This document shows positions 46,046 through 54,184 of a stretch of DNA of 64,000 nucleotides, one piece after another. The DNA is from Sulfurimonas sp. RIFOXYD12_FULL_33_39. GTDB taxonomy: Bacteria > Campylobacterota > Campylobacteria > Campylobacterales > Sulfurimonadaceae. The stretch's first letter is position 1. Each line of letters opens with the position of its first letter. The notes under the pieces are model-generated. The model had not been told where the DNA came from and searched no databases. It was given only the letters and a program-made list of their open reading frames with translations. The stretch covers positions 234,586-298,585 of the forward strand of contig MICF01000003.1 of assembly GCA_001829785.1 (NCBI GenBank), written 5' to 3'. The position numbers and the translations under genes are program-made.

Positions 46046-47158
46046 CTATTTAGAGAGACTGTCTAATGTATCTATAATCTCATCCATTTTGTCATTGATT
46101 AAGCTGATTTCAGCAGAAATATTATTAACTTCATTTGCATTTGCGTTTAATGCATCAGAACTTTCAGAGATAGACTGTATTAAAACATTTGTCGTAGCCG
46201 ATGTTTCAGCTAAGCTTTTTTGCGTTCTCTCAGCCAGTTTTCGCACCTCGTCTGCAACAACGGCAAATCCTCTTCCATGCTCACCTGCACGAGCTGCTTC
46301 GATAGCTGCATTTAGTGCTAAAAGGTTTGTCTGCTCCGCAATATCACCAATGGTTGCCAAAATAGTTTTTGTCTCATTTGCATTAGTAACCAGAGTTTGA
46401 AGATTATGTACCATATCGTTCTCTTTATGCGCGACATTGTGAATTCTCTCTACCGTGTCGTCTATCATATCTTTTAGCTCTTTGATTGTGGTATGTGTGA
46501 TTTTTGAGACTGTTTCATTGAGCCTATCTGAAGATTCGACTATAACATTTTGGCTTACTCTATTCTTCTCTTCCATATCTTGCAGTGACTGACCCAGAGA
46601 GTTTATATTTTTTAGTAAATCAGCCATTTTCGCTTCTACTTTAATCTCGCTTCTTGTAGAAAATGAACCCTCAGAGAATTTTTTAAGAGTCTCTATCGCA
46701 TTGTCGATATTTTTCTCAGACTGATTTAACATGTTGTTTAGACTATTTTTAAGCACATGTATATACGGTGTTTTAGAGTCTGATGAGATTCTGCAAGAGT
46801 AGTGACCTTTTGAAACTTTATCTGCTAATAAAACCATCTCTCCTGCAACTTTTGTATCTGCAAGTACTGAATTTTGGTAACTTGTTACAATTTTATTGAA
46901 ATTTATCTCTGCCTCATCATTTGTTTTGTCGTTAAGTTCGATTTTATTTCTGTTAAACTCCATCATCTCGATTAACTCGGCTCTTTTCTTGCCAAGATAA
47001 TTATTAGCGGGATTTCTTTGCATACTTAGTGTGATAGTGACTGCAAAAGTAACAACTGCCAACACTGCATGTAAAATAGCAGATTCGCTCAAAAAAAGCG
47101 ATACTATTAGAATTAAAAAAGCCGAAGCTATAATCATGTTTTTTTGAATTGTATTCAT
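46046..47158 (-). CDS. Methyl-accepting chemotaxis protein without periplasmic domain (CetA-like)
   Basis: A 370-residue receptor. The N-terminus holds a hydrophobic hairpin (about 10-45) with no periplasmic sensing domain, followed by a HAMP-like linker and a cytoplasmic signalling coil. The tip [20 protein letters not shown] plus [20 protein letters not shown] is the conserved CheA/CheW-binding hairpin. There is no PAS domain, but the gene immediately upstream encodes one. This bipartite form matches the C. jejuni CetA/CetB energy-taxis system. I start it at 47158 (MNTIQKNM); upstream in-frame codons to 47236 overlap the PAS gene and lack a ribosome binding site. Confidence 0.88.
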   Translation of the reverse strand: MNTIQKNMIIASAFLILIVSLFLSESAILHAVLAVVTFAVTITLSMQRNPANNYLGKKRAELIEMMEFNRNKIELNDKTNDEAEINFNKIVTSYQNSVLADTKVAGEMVLLADKVSKGHYSCRISSDSKTPYIHVLKNSLNNMLNQSEKNIDNAIETLKKFSEGSFSTRSEIKVEAKMADLLKNINSLGQSLQDMEEKNRVSQNVIVESSDRLNETVSKITHTTIKELKDMIDDTVERIHNVAHKENDMVHNLQTLVTNANETKTILATIGDIAEQTNLLALNAAIEAARAGEHGRGFAVVADEVRKLAERTQKSLAETSATTNVLIQSISESSDALNANANEVNNISAEISLINDKMDEIIDTLDSLSK

Positions 47159-47169
47159 ATTTATGTATC

Positions 47170-47553
47170 CTATCTTAATGTCTTGTATAAAGATTCTGCT
47201 TCTTGAATCTCTGATGCCGATGGCTTTCTTCTGCATGAGAGATATGTTTGCTCTTTTCTTGTTTCATCGTACATCGGATAAACAGTCGCGTAAACCCAAT
47301 AAAATCCGCCGTCTTTTGTACTGTTTTTTACGTAGCCGCTCCAAATTTTACCGTTTTTGATAGCTTCCCATAAATCTTTAAAGGCCGCTTTTGGCATATC
47401 TTTATGGCGAACAATATTATGCGGTTTTCCTACGAGTTCATTTATACTATATCCGGCAATTTTGCAAAAATCATCATTTGCAAACAATATAATTCCCTTA
47501 GCATCTGTTTGCGACACTAAAAAATCATCATTTTTTAAGACGTACTCTCTCAT
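47170..47553 (-). CDS. PAS-domain energy/redox sensor (CetB/Aer-like)
   Basis: A 127-residue soluble protein that is one PAS domain: [58 protein letters not shown] and [15 protein letters not shown]. These are the features of Aer-type PAS domains that bind FAD (the HNIVRHPDMP and W.G.VKN segments). It has no output domain and lies 11 bases upstream of the receptor lacking a sensor, so it should pass a redox signal to it. FAD binding is inferred from family resemblance only. Confidence 0.87.
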   Translation of the reverse strand: MREYVLKNDDFLVSQTDAKGIILFANDDFCKIAGYSINELVGKPHNIVRHKDMPKAAFKDLWEAIKNGKIWSGYVKNSTKDGGFYWVYATVYPMYDETRKEQTYLSCRRKPSASEIQEAESLYKTLR

Positions 47554-47696
47554 TCTGTATTCTCTCGTTTGTAATATGCCGCAACTGTAACATAATTAAG
47601 ATAACGCCTGCTTTAATGGTGTCAAATAGTGTCAATCATATGGCAAAATTGCAAGCTTGTATCTTTACTATTAGTTTATTTTAATTCCATATTTTG

Positions 47697-47714
47697 TATA
47701 ATCGCACAATTATA
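47697..47714. promoter_or_regulatory. Symmetrical -10 region upstream of rppH
   Basis: TATAATCGCACAATTATA differs by one base from the sequence at 36445-36462. The rightward TATAAT (47697-47702) predicts a start about 21 bases before rppH. A leftward TATAAT could serve the PAS gene that starts at 47553, but with a long leader. Confidence 0.45.
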
Positions 47715-47729
47715 ATATGAAGTGAAATC

Positions 47730-48200
47730 ATGACTGAAAAAGAGTTATATCGTCCCAACGTAGCAATGATTATCGTATCTCGCTATTATCCGCATAAAAA
47801 AGAGATTTTTTTAGCGCAGAGAAATGATTTGATAGATATATGGCAGTTTCCCCAAGGCGGAATCGACAGTGGCGAAGAGGTAAGAGAAGCTCTGTTTAGA
47901 GAGCTTTTAGAAGAGATAGGTACCGATAAAGTAGAAGTAATTGCAGAATTTCCTGAGTGGATATCTTATGATTTTCCACCTAGAATTGCACAGAGCATGA
48001 AGCCTTTTATCGGGCAAAAACAGAGATATTTTTTGGTTAAACTGCAAGAGGATGCAGTTATAGATATAAAGACTGAGGAACCTGAGTTTATTGATTATAA
48101 ATTTGTATCTGTTGATGAAGCTTTGAATCTTAGTGCAAGTTTTAAAAAAGATGTTTATACCAGTGTAATAAATTATTTTAAAGAAGAGGGATTATTGTAG
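47730..48200 (+). CDS. rppH: RNA pyrophosphohydrolase (Nudix)
   Basis: Nudix hydrolase that removes pyrophosphate from 5' ends of mRNA and can cleave dinucleoside polyphosphates. The product is 156 residues. It starts YRPNVAMIIVSRYYP, has IWQFPQGGIDSGEE and the complete Nudix box GGIDSGEEVREALFRELLEE(IG), and QRYFLVKL near the end, as in RppH/NudA of this phylum. lysC starts on the very next base after its stop, so the two are co-transcribed. Confidence 0.93.
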   Translation: MTEKELYRPNVAMIIVSRYYPHKKEIFLAQRNDLIDIWQFPQGGIDSGEEVREALFRELLEEIGTDKVEVIAEFPEWISYDFPPRIAQSMKPFIGQKQRYFLVKLQEDAVIDIKTEEPEFIDYKFVSVDEALNLSASFKKDVYTSVINYFKEEGLL

Positions 48201-49412
48201 ATGTTAATAGTTCAAAAATTTGGCGGAACTAGTGTCGGTGATTTAGATCGTATCCAAAACGTAGCTAAGCGTGTAAGTGAAACAAAAAAAGCAGGAAATG
48301 ATGTTGTTGTAGTTGTTTCTGCAATGAGTGGAGAGACAAATAAACTTGTTTCTTATGCGGAGCATTTTTCAAAAAATCCTTCAAGAGGCGAAATGGATAT
48401 GCTTCTTAGTTCAGGAGAGAGAGTAACGGCTGCACTACTAGCAATAGCATTGACTGAAATGGGATTTGACGCTATTTCTATGACTGGAAGAAAAGCAGGA
48501 ATCGTGACTGATAACATTCATACAAAAGCTCGTATTGAAGAGATAAACCCAACCGTTATGCATAAAGCTATAAAAGAGGGAAAAATCGTAGTGGTTGCAG
48601 GTTTTCAGGGCGTATCGCAAGACGGGAACGTAACTACGCTTGGACGCGGAGGAAGCGACCTTTCAGCCGTTGCAATTGCCGGTGCTATTAAAGCCGACTT
48701 ATGTGAGATATATACGGATGTTAGCGGTATCTTTACAACAGATCCTCGCATTGAGCCTCGTGCCAAAAAGCTTGACAAAATATCTTACGATGAGATGCTA
48801 GAACTTGCATCTTTAGGTGCAAAAGTGCTTCAAAACCGCTCTGTGGAGCTGGCAAAAAAATTAAACGTAAATTTAGTAACAAGAACAAGTTTCTCAAATG
48901 AAGAGGGAACATTAATAACTAAGGAAGAAAATATCATGGAAAAACCGTTAGTAAGTGGAATAGCATTAGACAAAAATCAGGCTCGTGTATCGTTGATGGG
49001 CGTAAAAGATAGACCGGGAATAGCGTCTGACATATTTACGAAACTTTCAAACAATAACGTAAACATAGATATGATAATTCAAAACGTAGGTCATGACGGA
49101 AGCGCAAATATAGATTTTACGGTTCCGGTGGGAGATTTAAATGACGCTAAGACTGTTGTTGACGGATTTGTAAAAAATGCTGAAGTTAAAGAAGCTTCAT
49201 ATGATGAGAAAATTTGTAAAGTATCAATCGTAGGTGTCGGTATGAAGTCTCACACCGGCGTTGCGGCAAAAGCATTCTCTACAATGGCAAAAGAGAATAT
49301 CAATATAAATATGATTTCAACTTCAGAAATAAAAGTTTCAATGGTTATAGATGAAAAGTATGCAGAGTTGGCAGTTAGAAGCCTTCATGACGCTTACGAA
49401 TTGGATAAGTGA
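48201..49412 (+). CDS. lysC: Aspartate kinase
   Basis: Phosphorylates aspartate, the entry step to lysine, threonine, methionine and diaminopimelate. The product is 403 residues, monofunctional. The kinase domain starts [17 protein letters not shown] and has [36 protein letters not shown], seen as [11 protein letters not shown] and [14 protein letters not shown]. Two C-terminal ACT domains (about 260-403) mediate feedback inhibition. An in-frame ATG at 48936 has AAGGAAG eight bases upstream and may start a separate regulatory subunit. The stop overlaps the hobA frame. Confidence 0.96.
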   Translation: MLIVQKFGGTSVGDLDRIQNVAKRVSETKKAGNDVVVVVSAMSGETNKLVSYAEHFSKNPSRGEMDMLLSSGERVTAALLAIALTEMGFDAISMTGRKAGIVTDNIHTKARIEEINPTVMHKAIKEGKIVVVAGFQGVSQDGNVTTLGRGGSDLSAVAIAGAIKADLCEIYTDVSGIFTTDPRIEPRAKKLDKISYDEMLELASLGAKVLQNRSVELAKKLNVNLVTRTSFSNEEGTLITKEENIMEKPLVSGIALDKNQARVSLMGVKDRPGIASDIFTKLSNNNVNIDMIIQNVGHDGSANIDFTVPVGDLNDAKTVVDGFVKNAEVKEASYDEKICKVSIVGVGMKSHTGVAAKAFSTMAKENININMISTSEIKVSMVIDEKYAELAVRSLHDAYELDK

Positions 49413-49417
49413 GTAAT

Positions 49418-49966
49418 ATGTCTGAATTTGCCCAATGGAGCTTAGATGCCATCAGAGAAGAGGGTGGTTGTTTTAGTTGGCTGGAAGAGCAGCGCTTTGA
49501 CTGGACTACTACGACTTCTCAGGCATTGGAGCAGATACTTAGCGGCAAAACCATTATTCTTATTACAGACGAAAAAAGAAAATGGCTAGAGACATATATT
49601 CTTGACTATTTAAACAACGCACAGCTAGATCGCCCTTTACTTCCTATTGTAAGTATAGACAGCATGTATAAACACTACAACAGCATTAACGGCGGTGAGA
49701 TGCTTGATATTGTGGAAGATATGATATCTTTGGCTCATAAAGATGAGTACTTTTTTTGGTATATCGGAAGAGGCGAAGATAAAAGAGCCGATATCGCAAA
49801 AAGAAAAGATACTAGCTATTTTTGGATTTTTGACGAAGAGTATCTAAATGCGTTTAATCTGAAATCTTACGACAAACTATTAGATATAAAACTGCTTCAA
49901 CTCTACCGCCTATTTAATGCATCTTTAAATGCGGCGATGTATGGAGAGGTTGATGTCGAATCATGA
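49418..49966 (+). CDS. hobA: DnaA-binding replication initiation regulator HobA
   Basis: Phylum-specific protein that binds DnaA domain I and helps build the orisome, a structural counterpart of DiaA. The product is 182 residues. From memory it aligns with H. pylori HobA in the starting MxxFxxW segment, the central RPLLPIVSIDSM, the FFWYIGRGED segment and the SYDKLLDIKLLQLYRLFNASL end. The lysC-hobA-holB-folP order is the same as in Helicobacter. I choose the ATG at 49418 because it matches that N-terminus; a GTG at 49409 overlapping the lysC stop is possible. It overlaps holB by 14 bases. Confidence 0.88.
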   Translation: MSEFAQWSLDAIREEGGCFSWLEEQRFDWTTTTSQALEQILSGKTIILITDEKRKWLETYILDYLNNAQLDRPLLPIVSIDSMYKHYNSINGGEMLDIVEDMISLAHKDEYFFWYIGRGEDKRADIAKRKDTSYFWIFDEEYLNAFNLKSYDKLLDIKLLQLYRLFNASLNAAMYGEVDVES

Positions 49967-50579
49967 CTCTAAAAAAGGTTATATTCTAATCTCAAACAAC
50001 ATTGAAGCGGAGTTTGAGAGACTCAGAAATGAGTTAAAACCAAATAGGGTTGTAGGTTTTATAGAGGATGAATTTAAAATAGAGCATGCAAAAGCGGTAA
50101 TCGCAGAATCTTATATCAGCGAATCACAGGTAAAATATATAATTTTGGGGGCAAACAACTTTAACCACATATCCCAAAACTCTCTTTTAAAACTATTAGA
50201 AGAGCCTCCTAGAAATATAGAATATATACTTATATCATCGACAAAATCAAATCTTCTTCCGACCGTTCGTTCAAGAATGCCGATTTTACAAACCAAAACA
50301 ACATACAGTGTGCAAGAGATTACTCTTAATCTATCTAGGGTAAATTATGCGGAAGTTTTCGAGTTCTTAAAAATAAACGCAAGAGTTAAAAAGAGTGAGG
50401 CGAAATCTCTTGTAGAAGCACTCTATAACAGAGCAACAGTTATAGACAAATTGATTTTGAACGCTTCACAGCTTCAAAATTTTGATAAAGCTTACAGACT
50501 TTTGGAGTTAAACTCAAGACCTCAAAGCGTTTTAGCTATGCTAATTATGAGTTTCGTGGGAGAAAAAAGTGCAAATTGA
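49953..50579 (+). CDS. holB: DNA polymerase III subunit delta'
   Basis: Clamp-loader subunit that helps open and place the sliding clamp. The product is 208 residues, much shorter than E. coli delta' (334) but normal for Campylobacterota. The HISQNSLLKLLEEPPRNIEYILISS segment, in parts QNSLLKLLEEPP and YILISSTKSNLLPTVRSRM, is the sensor 1/arginine-finger (SRC-like) region. No Walker A is seen, as expected for delta'. The ATG at 49953 has GGAGAGG upstream. The stop lies inside folP. Confidence 0.88.
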   Translation: MSNHDSKKGYILISNNIEAEFERLRNELKPNRVVGFIEDEFKIEHAKAVIAESYISESQVKYIILGANNFNHISQNSLLKLLEEPPRNIEYILISSTKSNLLPTVRSRMPILQTKTTYSVQEITLNLSRVNYAEVFEFLKINARVKKSEAKSLVEALYNRATVIDKLILNASQLQNFDKAYRLLELNSRPQSVLAMLIMSFVGEKSAN

Positions 50580-51711
50580 ACTTTTATCAAACGATATAAA
50601 TATAAAAAGTTATCTAAGTGAGCTAGGCGTAGATGGCGGCGGAATTGCTATCATGGCATCAAAAGCGACTCATCATACAATTTATATCAGAGAGTTACAT
50701 GTAGGTGCGGCAAATATATTAAAACAAGATGCTCTTAGCATAGGGGCAGATTTGGCTGTGCCTCGCGGAACTGTTCTTGCGAAAACGCCACATGTAAATT
50801 GCATCTTAATTGCTACTACAAAGCAACTGCATCTGCTTAGCAAAAAAGAGTTATCTCAGCCTTTTGGCTTAAAAGAGTTGGCAAAAGAGTTTCAAAATAT
50901 TTTAAATATTAAAAAACCTCTACATGTAGAAATTATGGGTGTTATAAATGCAAATGACGACAGCTTTTTTTCTGATTCTAGATTTAAAGATGCTAGCGCT
51001 ATAGAAGCTATCGAGAGAATGATAGATGATGGAGCAGATATTATAGACATCGGCGGAGTTTCTTCTGCACCAAACTCTTTACATGTAGATAAAAATGAGG
51101 AATTAAGAAGATTAAAGCCAATATTAGATACCATAAAAAAACAGAAACTTTATAACAAAATAAAATTTAGTATAGATAGTTATGAGCCTTTGGCAATAGA
51201 TTATGCGCTAAAGAGCGGTTTTGAGGTAGTAAATGATATAACTGGATTGTCAAACGAAAAAGTTTGCAAACTTTGTGCATCAAGCAATTCAAGAGCCGTT
51301 ATTATGCATATGCAAAAAACTCCCCGTACAATGCAAGAGAGTCCAAAATATGAAAATATATTAAGTGATATTTACTCATTTTTTGAGCAGAGAATTAAAG
51401 TGGCCGAAGAGTTTGGGGTCAAGGATATTGTTTTAGACGTAGGAATCGGTTTTGGTAAAACATTGGAGCATAATTTGATGCTTATTAAGCATTTAGAGCA
51501 TTTTTTAACTTTAGGCAAGCCTTTGCTAGTAGGTGCTTCAAGAAAGTCAATGATAGACAAAATCTCTCCTTCGCTTCCAAAAGATAGATTAGCAGGAACT
51601 TTGGCGCTTCATTTGGAAGCCATAAGAAACGGAGCTTCTATAGTTCGAGTACATGATGTAGCAGCACATGTTCAAGCGTTAAAAATTCAAAAAGCATTGA
51701 AAAATATTTAA
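50569..51711 (+). CDS. folP: Dihydropteroate synthase with N-terminal extension
   Basis: Condenses hydroxymethyl-dihydropterin pyrophosphate with p-aminobenzoate in folate synthesis. At 380 residues it is about 100 longer than the usual enzyme; the extra N-terminal domain (about 1-115) is typical of this phylum and of unknown role. The barrel begins EIMGVINANDDSF (usually MGILNVTPDSF) and continues IIDIGGVSSAPNS (usually DIGGESTRPG), FEVVNDITGL, LDVGIGFGKTLEHN, PLLVGASRKSMI and IVRVHDV. Loop 2 lacks the usual Arg. The start is GTG at 50569, overlapping holB by 11 bases. Confidence 0.93.
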   Translation: MQIELLSNDINIKSYLSELGVDGGGIAIMASKATHHTIYIRELHVGAANILKQDALSIGADLAVPRGTVLAKTPHVNCILIATTKQLHLLSKKELSQPFGLKELAKEFQNILNIKKPLHVEIMGVINANDDSFFSDSRFKDASAIEAIERMIDDGADIIDIGGVSSAPNSLHVDKNEELRRLKPILDTIKKQKLYNKIKFSIDSYEPLAIDYALKSGFEVVNDITGLSNEKVCKLCASSNSRAVIMHMQKTPRTMQESPKYENILSDIYSFFEQRIKVAEEFGVKDIVLDVGIGFGKTLEHNLMLIKHLEHFLTLGKPLLVGASRKSMIDKISPSLPKDRLAGTLALHLEAIRNGASIVRVHDVAAHVQALKIQKALKNI

Positions 51712-51725
51712 AAGGCAAGAAAAAA

Positions 51726-53060
51726 ATGAAATTTCCATCCATTAGCGAAATAGCAACAACCGAAGTTGTCTCAACAGATATAAATCAATCTATAGCCAAT
51801 GCTATGAAGATAATGTTTAGTCATGAACACAGAAATATAATAGTTTTAGACGGTGATGTTTTTCGTATTTTGACCGTTAATGATATTTTAAATATAAAAG
51901 CCAAAAATATAGATTTAAACATCTCTTTAAAAGATTTGAAACTAACCGCGGTTCCTATAGTAAAAAAAGACAAAAGCGTTCTGCATACGTTGGAGTACCT
52001 AAGCTACAACATAGAGTATATTTGCGCAGTTAACGATGACGGTTCTTTGTATGGACTCATTACGCATACCGATGTTATAAGCAGCGTCGATCCCGATACG
52101 CTAATGGATAACTTTTATCTCAATGATTTTTTAAAACTGGGCAAAAGAGCCAAATGGATAAACAAGGATGTAAAAACACAAGATCTGTTTTGCGACTTGC
52201 TTCATAACACATCAGATAGTGTTATAGTTGTTGAGAACTTTAAACCTATAGGCATATTTACTACAAAAGATGTTATACGAGTTATGAAACAAGACGATGA
52301 TTTATCTCTCGCCGTAAGTAACTACATGTCATCTCCGGTTGATACGATAACTAAAAATGCTTCCGTTAAAGAGGCTTTGGAATTTTTAAAAAATAAACAC
52401 TATAAGAGAGTTGTCGTAGTAGATGAAGAGGGTAATATATCTGGAATTATTTCACAAAAAGAGCTAATCTCTTTAACATACTCAAAATGGGTTATTTTAA
52501 TGAAAGAGTATCAGGAGGAGCTTGATAAAATTAATACCTCTCTTTTGCATAAAAACAAAAAATATGAGCAACTAGCTTCAAAAGACTCGCTAAGCGGACT
52601 TTATAACAGAACTAAATTTTTAGAACTTTATGAAGCATCGTATGAGATTATGAGACAACGAGAGAATGAGATGTCTTTAATAATAATGGATATTGATAAT
52701 TTTAAAATAATTAATGACACTTACGGACATAATATAGGCGATAAAGTAATCATTCAAATTTCTCAAGCACTATTAAATGTTTTAAGAAGCATAGATATAG
52801 TTTGCAGATGGGGAGGAGAAGAGTTTGTTATACTTCTGCCTGCGGTTAATTTTGATAATGCCTTAGCAATTGCACAAAAATTAAGAGTATATATCCAAGA
52901 GTTAGAGATAGAGAACATAGGCAGAATTACAGCTAGTTTTGGTGTTTCAAAAGTAAAAAAAGATGGAGATATTAATGCTGTTATAGATAGAGCCGATAAA
53001 GCACTCTATCTAGCAAAAGCTTCAGGAAGAAACTGCGTTAAGGCAGAAACGGATTTATAA
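51726..53060 (+). CDS. CBS-domain diguanylate cyclase
   Basis: A soluble 444-residue protein. The N-terminal half has four CBS units forming two Bateman modules (about 1-120 and 125-255; for example VPIVKKDKSVLHTLEYL, IEYICAVNDDGSLYGLIT, YMSSPVDTITKNASVKEALE, RVVVVDEEGNISGIIS), which usually bind adenine nucleotides. A short coiled coil leads to a GGDEF domain (about 285-440) with MDIDNFKIINDTYGHNIGD and the active motif CRWGGEEFV. An inhibitory RxxD (RSID) sits five residues before GGEEF. It could link energy charge to c-di-GMP synthesis. It is 14 bases after folP. Confidence 0.9.
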   Translation: MKFPSISEIATTEVVSTDINQSIANAMKIMFSHEHRNIIVLDGDVFRILTVNDILNIKAKNIDLNISLKDLKLTAVPIVKKDKSVLHTLEYLSYNIEYICAVNDDGSLYGLITHTDVISSVDPDTLMDNFYLNDFLKLGKRAKWINKDVKTQDLFCDLLHNTSDSVIVVENFKPIGIFTTKDVIRVMKQDDDLSLAVSNYMSSPVDTITKNASVKEALEFLKNKHYKRVVVVDEEGNISGIISQKELISLTYSKWVILMKEYQEELDKINTSLLHKNKKYEQLASKDSLSGLYNRTKFLELYEASYEIMRQRENEMSLIIMDIDNFKIINDTYGHNIGDKVIIQISQALLNVLRSIDIVCRWGGEEFVILLPAVNFDNALAIAQKLRVYIQELEIENIGRITASFGVSKVKKDGDINAVIDRADKALYLAKASGRNCVKAETDL

Positions 53061-53061
53061 A

Positions 53062-53093
53062 AAAACTTCTACATGTAAATAATGAGAGGTTTT
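53062..53093. terminator. Terminator-like hairpin between convergent genes
   Basis: AAAACTTCT pairs with AGAGGTTTT (nine positions, one G-U) around a 14-base loop containing ACATGTA. It directly follows the stop of the CBS-GGDEF gene and precedes the stop of the convergent lipoprotein gene, with A- and T-rich flanks on both sides. Confidence 0.55.
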
Positions 53094-53094
53094 A

Positions 53095-54075
53095 TTAAAA
53101 AGTAGCCGGTGCAATATAATTGCCTTTTACAAATTTGCAGCCGTGTCCCTTTGGAAATATCTTATTTGAACTAATCCAATGATCGTCGGAATAATTTTTT
53201 ACGGGAAAATAGACTTTTACAAATGAGTCTTTCAGGTCAACAATCGGACCGCAATTAGTCTCTACCCCTTTTTTAAGATTTTTTCTAAATTTATCAATAT
53301 TGTACGTAAAATTGTTTATAGCTTTTTGCTCAATTTTGGCTAACATTATGTTCTCTATCTCCGCCTCTTTCTCTTTTTGTGCATAGGCTTTTGCATTTTG
53401 TTCTTCTTGAATTTTTCTTTGTTGCTCCTCTATTTTTAGAGCATCAAGATTTTGATACGAGAGAGCTATAAGATGTTGCGCACTTTTTAAAGAGGAGTAT
53501 TTTGCTATAAATGCACTGAATTCATCAGAAGTTTTAGCATTTGTAAATGCACGTTTACACGCATCATATTCAAAAATCTCTTTTTTACTCTCTATAGCGC
53601 TAAAGAGATTTGTCTGTTTTATAGCTTCTTGTACAAGTTTTTCATCAATATATCTGTATTGTGTAGAGTCCTCATCAAAACTTCTTAAAATATCCATCAT
53701 ATTTTTTGGAGCTGCATTTGTTGAAAGATTACTTGTACAAATATTGTACTCTTTGGGATTATTTTGTTTTTTACACTCATATTGATTAGAAGAGTTCATC
53801 AAAGCTGTTTTTGCAAAATATGGCTGAATCTGACTATATGTTTCATTTACTTGAAGAATCTCTTGATTGCTTTTTGCTCTTGATTCAATAACACTCTCTT
53901 TTATATCGACTATTTTCCATAAATTGTTGTTTTTTTCTATTAACACATAGTAGTAGCCGCTTTGGCTTGTATATTTGTTTTTAGACAGAGGTTTAATGTT
54001 ATTAGGGGTAGAAGCAGTGCTACATCCTAAAAAAATGATAGATATAAGAGCAAGCAGAGTATTTTGAATATACAT
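53095..54075 (-). CDS. Putative lipoprotein, function unknown
   Basis: A 326-residue exported protein. The N-terminus has a lipoprotein signal (ALISIIFLGCSTAST) with cleavage before the Cys of FLGC. The rest is mostly helical and charged, with a Gln/Glu/Lys/Ala-rich coiled coil at about 220-255. There are paired cysteines near the middle (YECKKQN, YNICTSN) and end (NCGPIV, GCKFVKG), which could form disulfides. No known domain is recognised. The gene stands alone between two terminator-like hairpins. Confidence 0.7.
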   Translation of the reverse strand: MYIQNTLLALISIIFLGCSTASTPNNIKPLSKNKYTSQSGYYYVLIEKNNNLWKIVDIKESVIESRAKSNQEILQVNETYSQIQPYFAKTALMNSSNQYECKKQNNPKEYNICTSNLSTNAAPKNMMDILRSFDEDSTQYRYIDEKLVQEAIKQTNLFSAIESKKEIFEYDACKRAFTNAKTSDEFSAFIAKYSSLKSAQHLIALSYQNLDALKIEEQQRKIQEEQNAKAYAQKEKEAEIENIMLAKIEQKAINNFTYNIDKFRKNLKKGVETNCGPIVDLKDSFVKVYFPVKNYSDDHWISSNKIFPKGHGCKFVKGNYIAPATF

Positions 54076-54149
54076 GTATTTCCTATTTAAGGATTTTGAA
54101 ATTGCGGATTTTACACTCTAAAATATTAAAAGGTTGTTAATAAATGAAG

Positions 54150-54177
54150 TACTCTTACACATGTTCGTGTAAGAGTA
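54150..54177 (-). terminator. Terminator hairpin after dnaK
   Basis: TACTCTTACAC and GTGTAAGAGTA pair over eleven positions around a 6-base loop. It lies 8 bases beyond the dnaK stop and has no strong T-run, so it may also serve as a 3'-end stabiliser. Confidence 0.55.
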
Positions 54178-54184
54178 GATTTGT

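Noticed and set aside
47170..47236. N-terminal extension of the CetA-like receptor
   Set aside because: It would overlap the PAS gene and lacks a ribosome binding site; the ATG at 47158 precedes the membrane hairpin properly.
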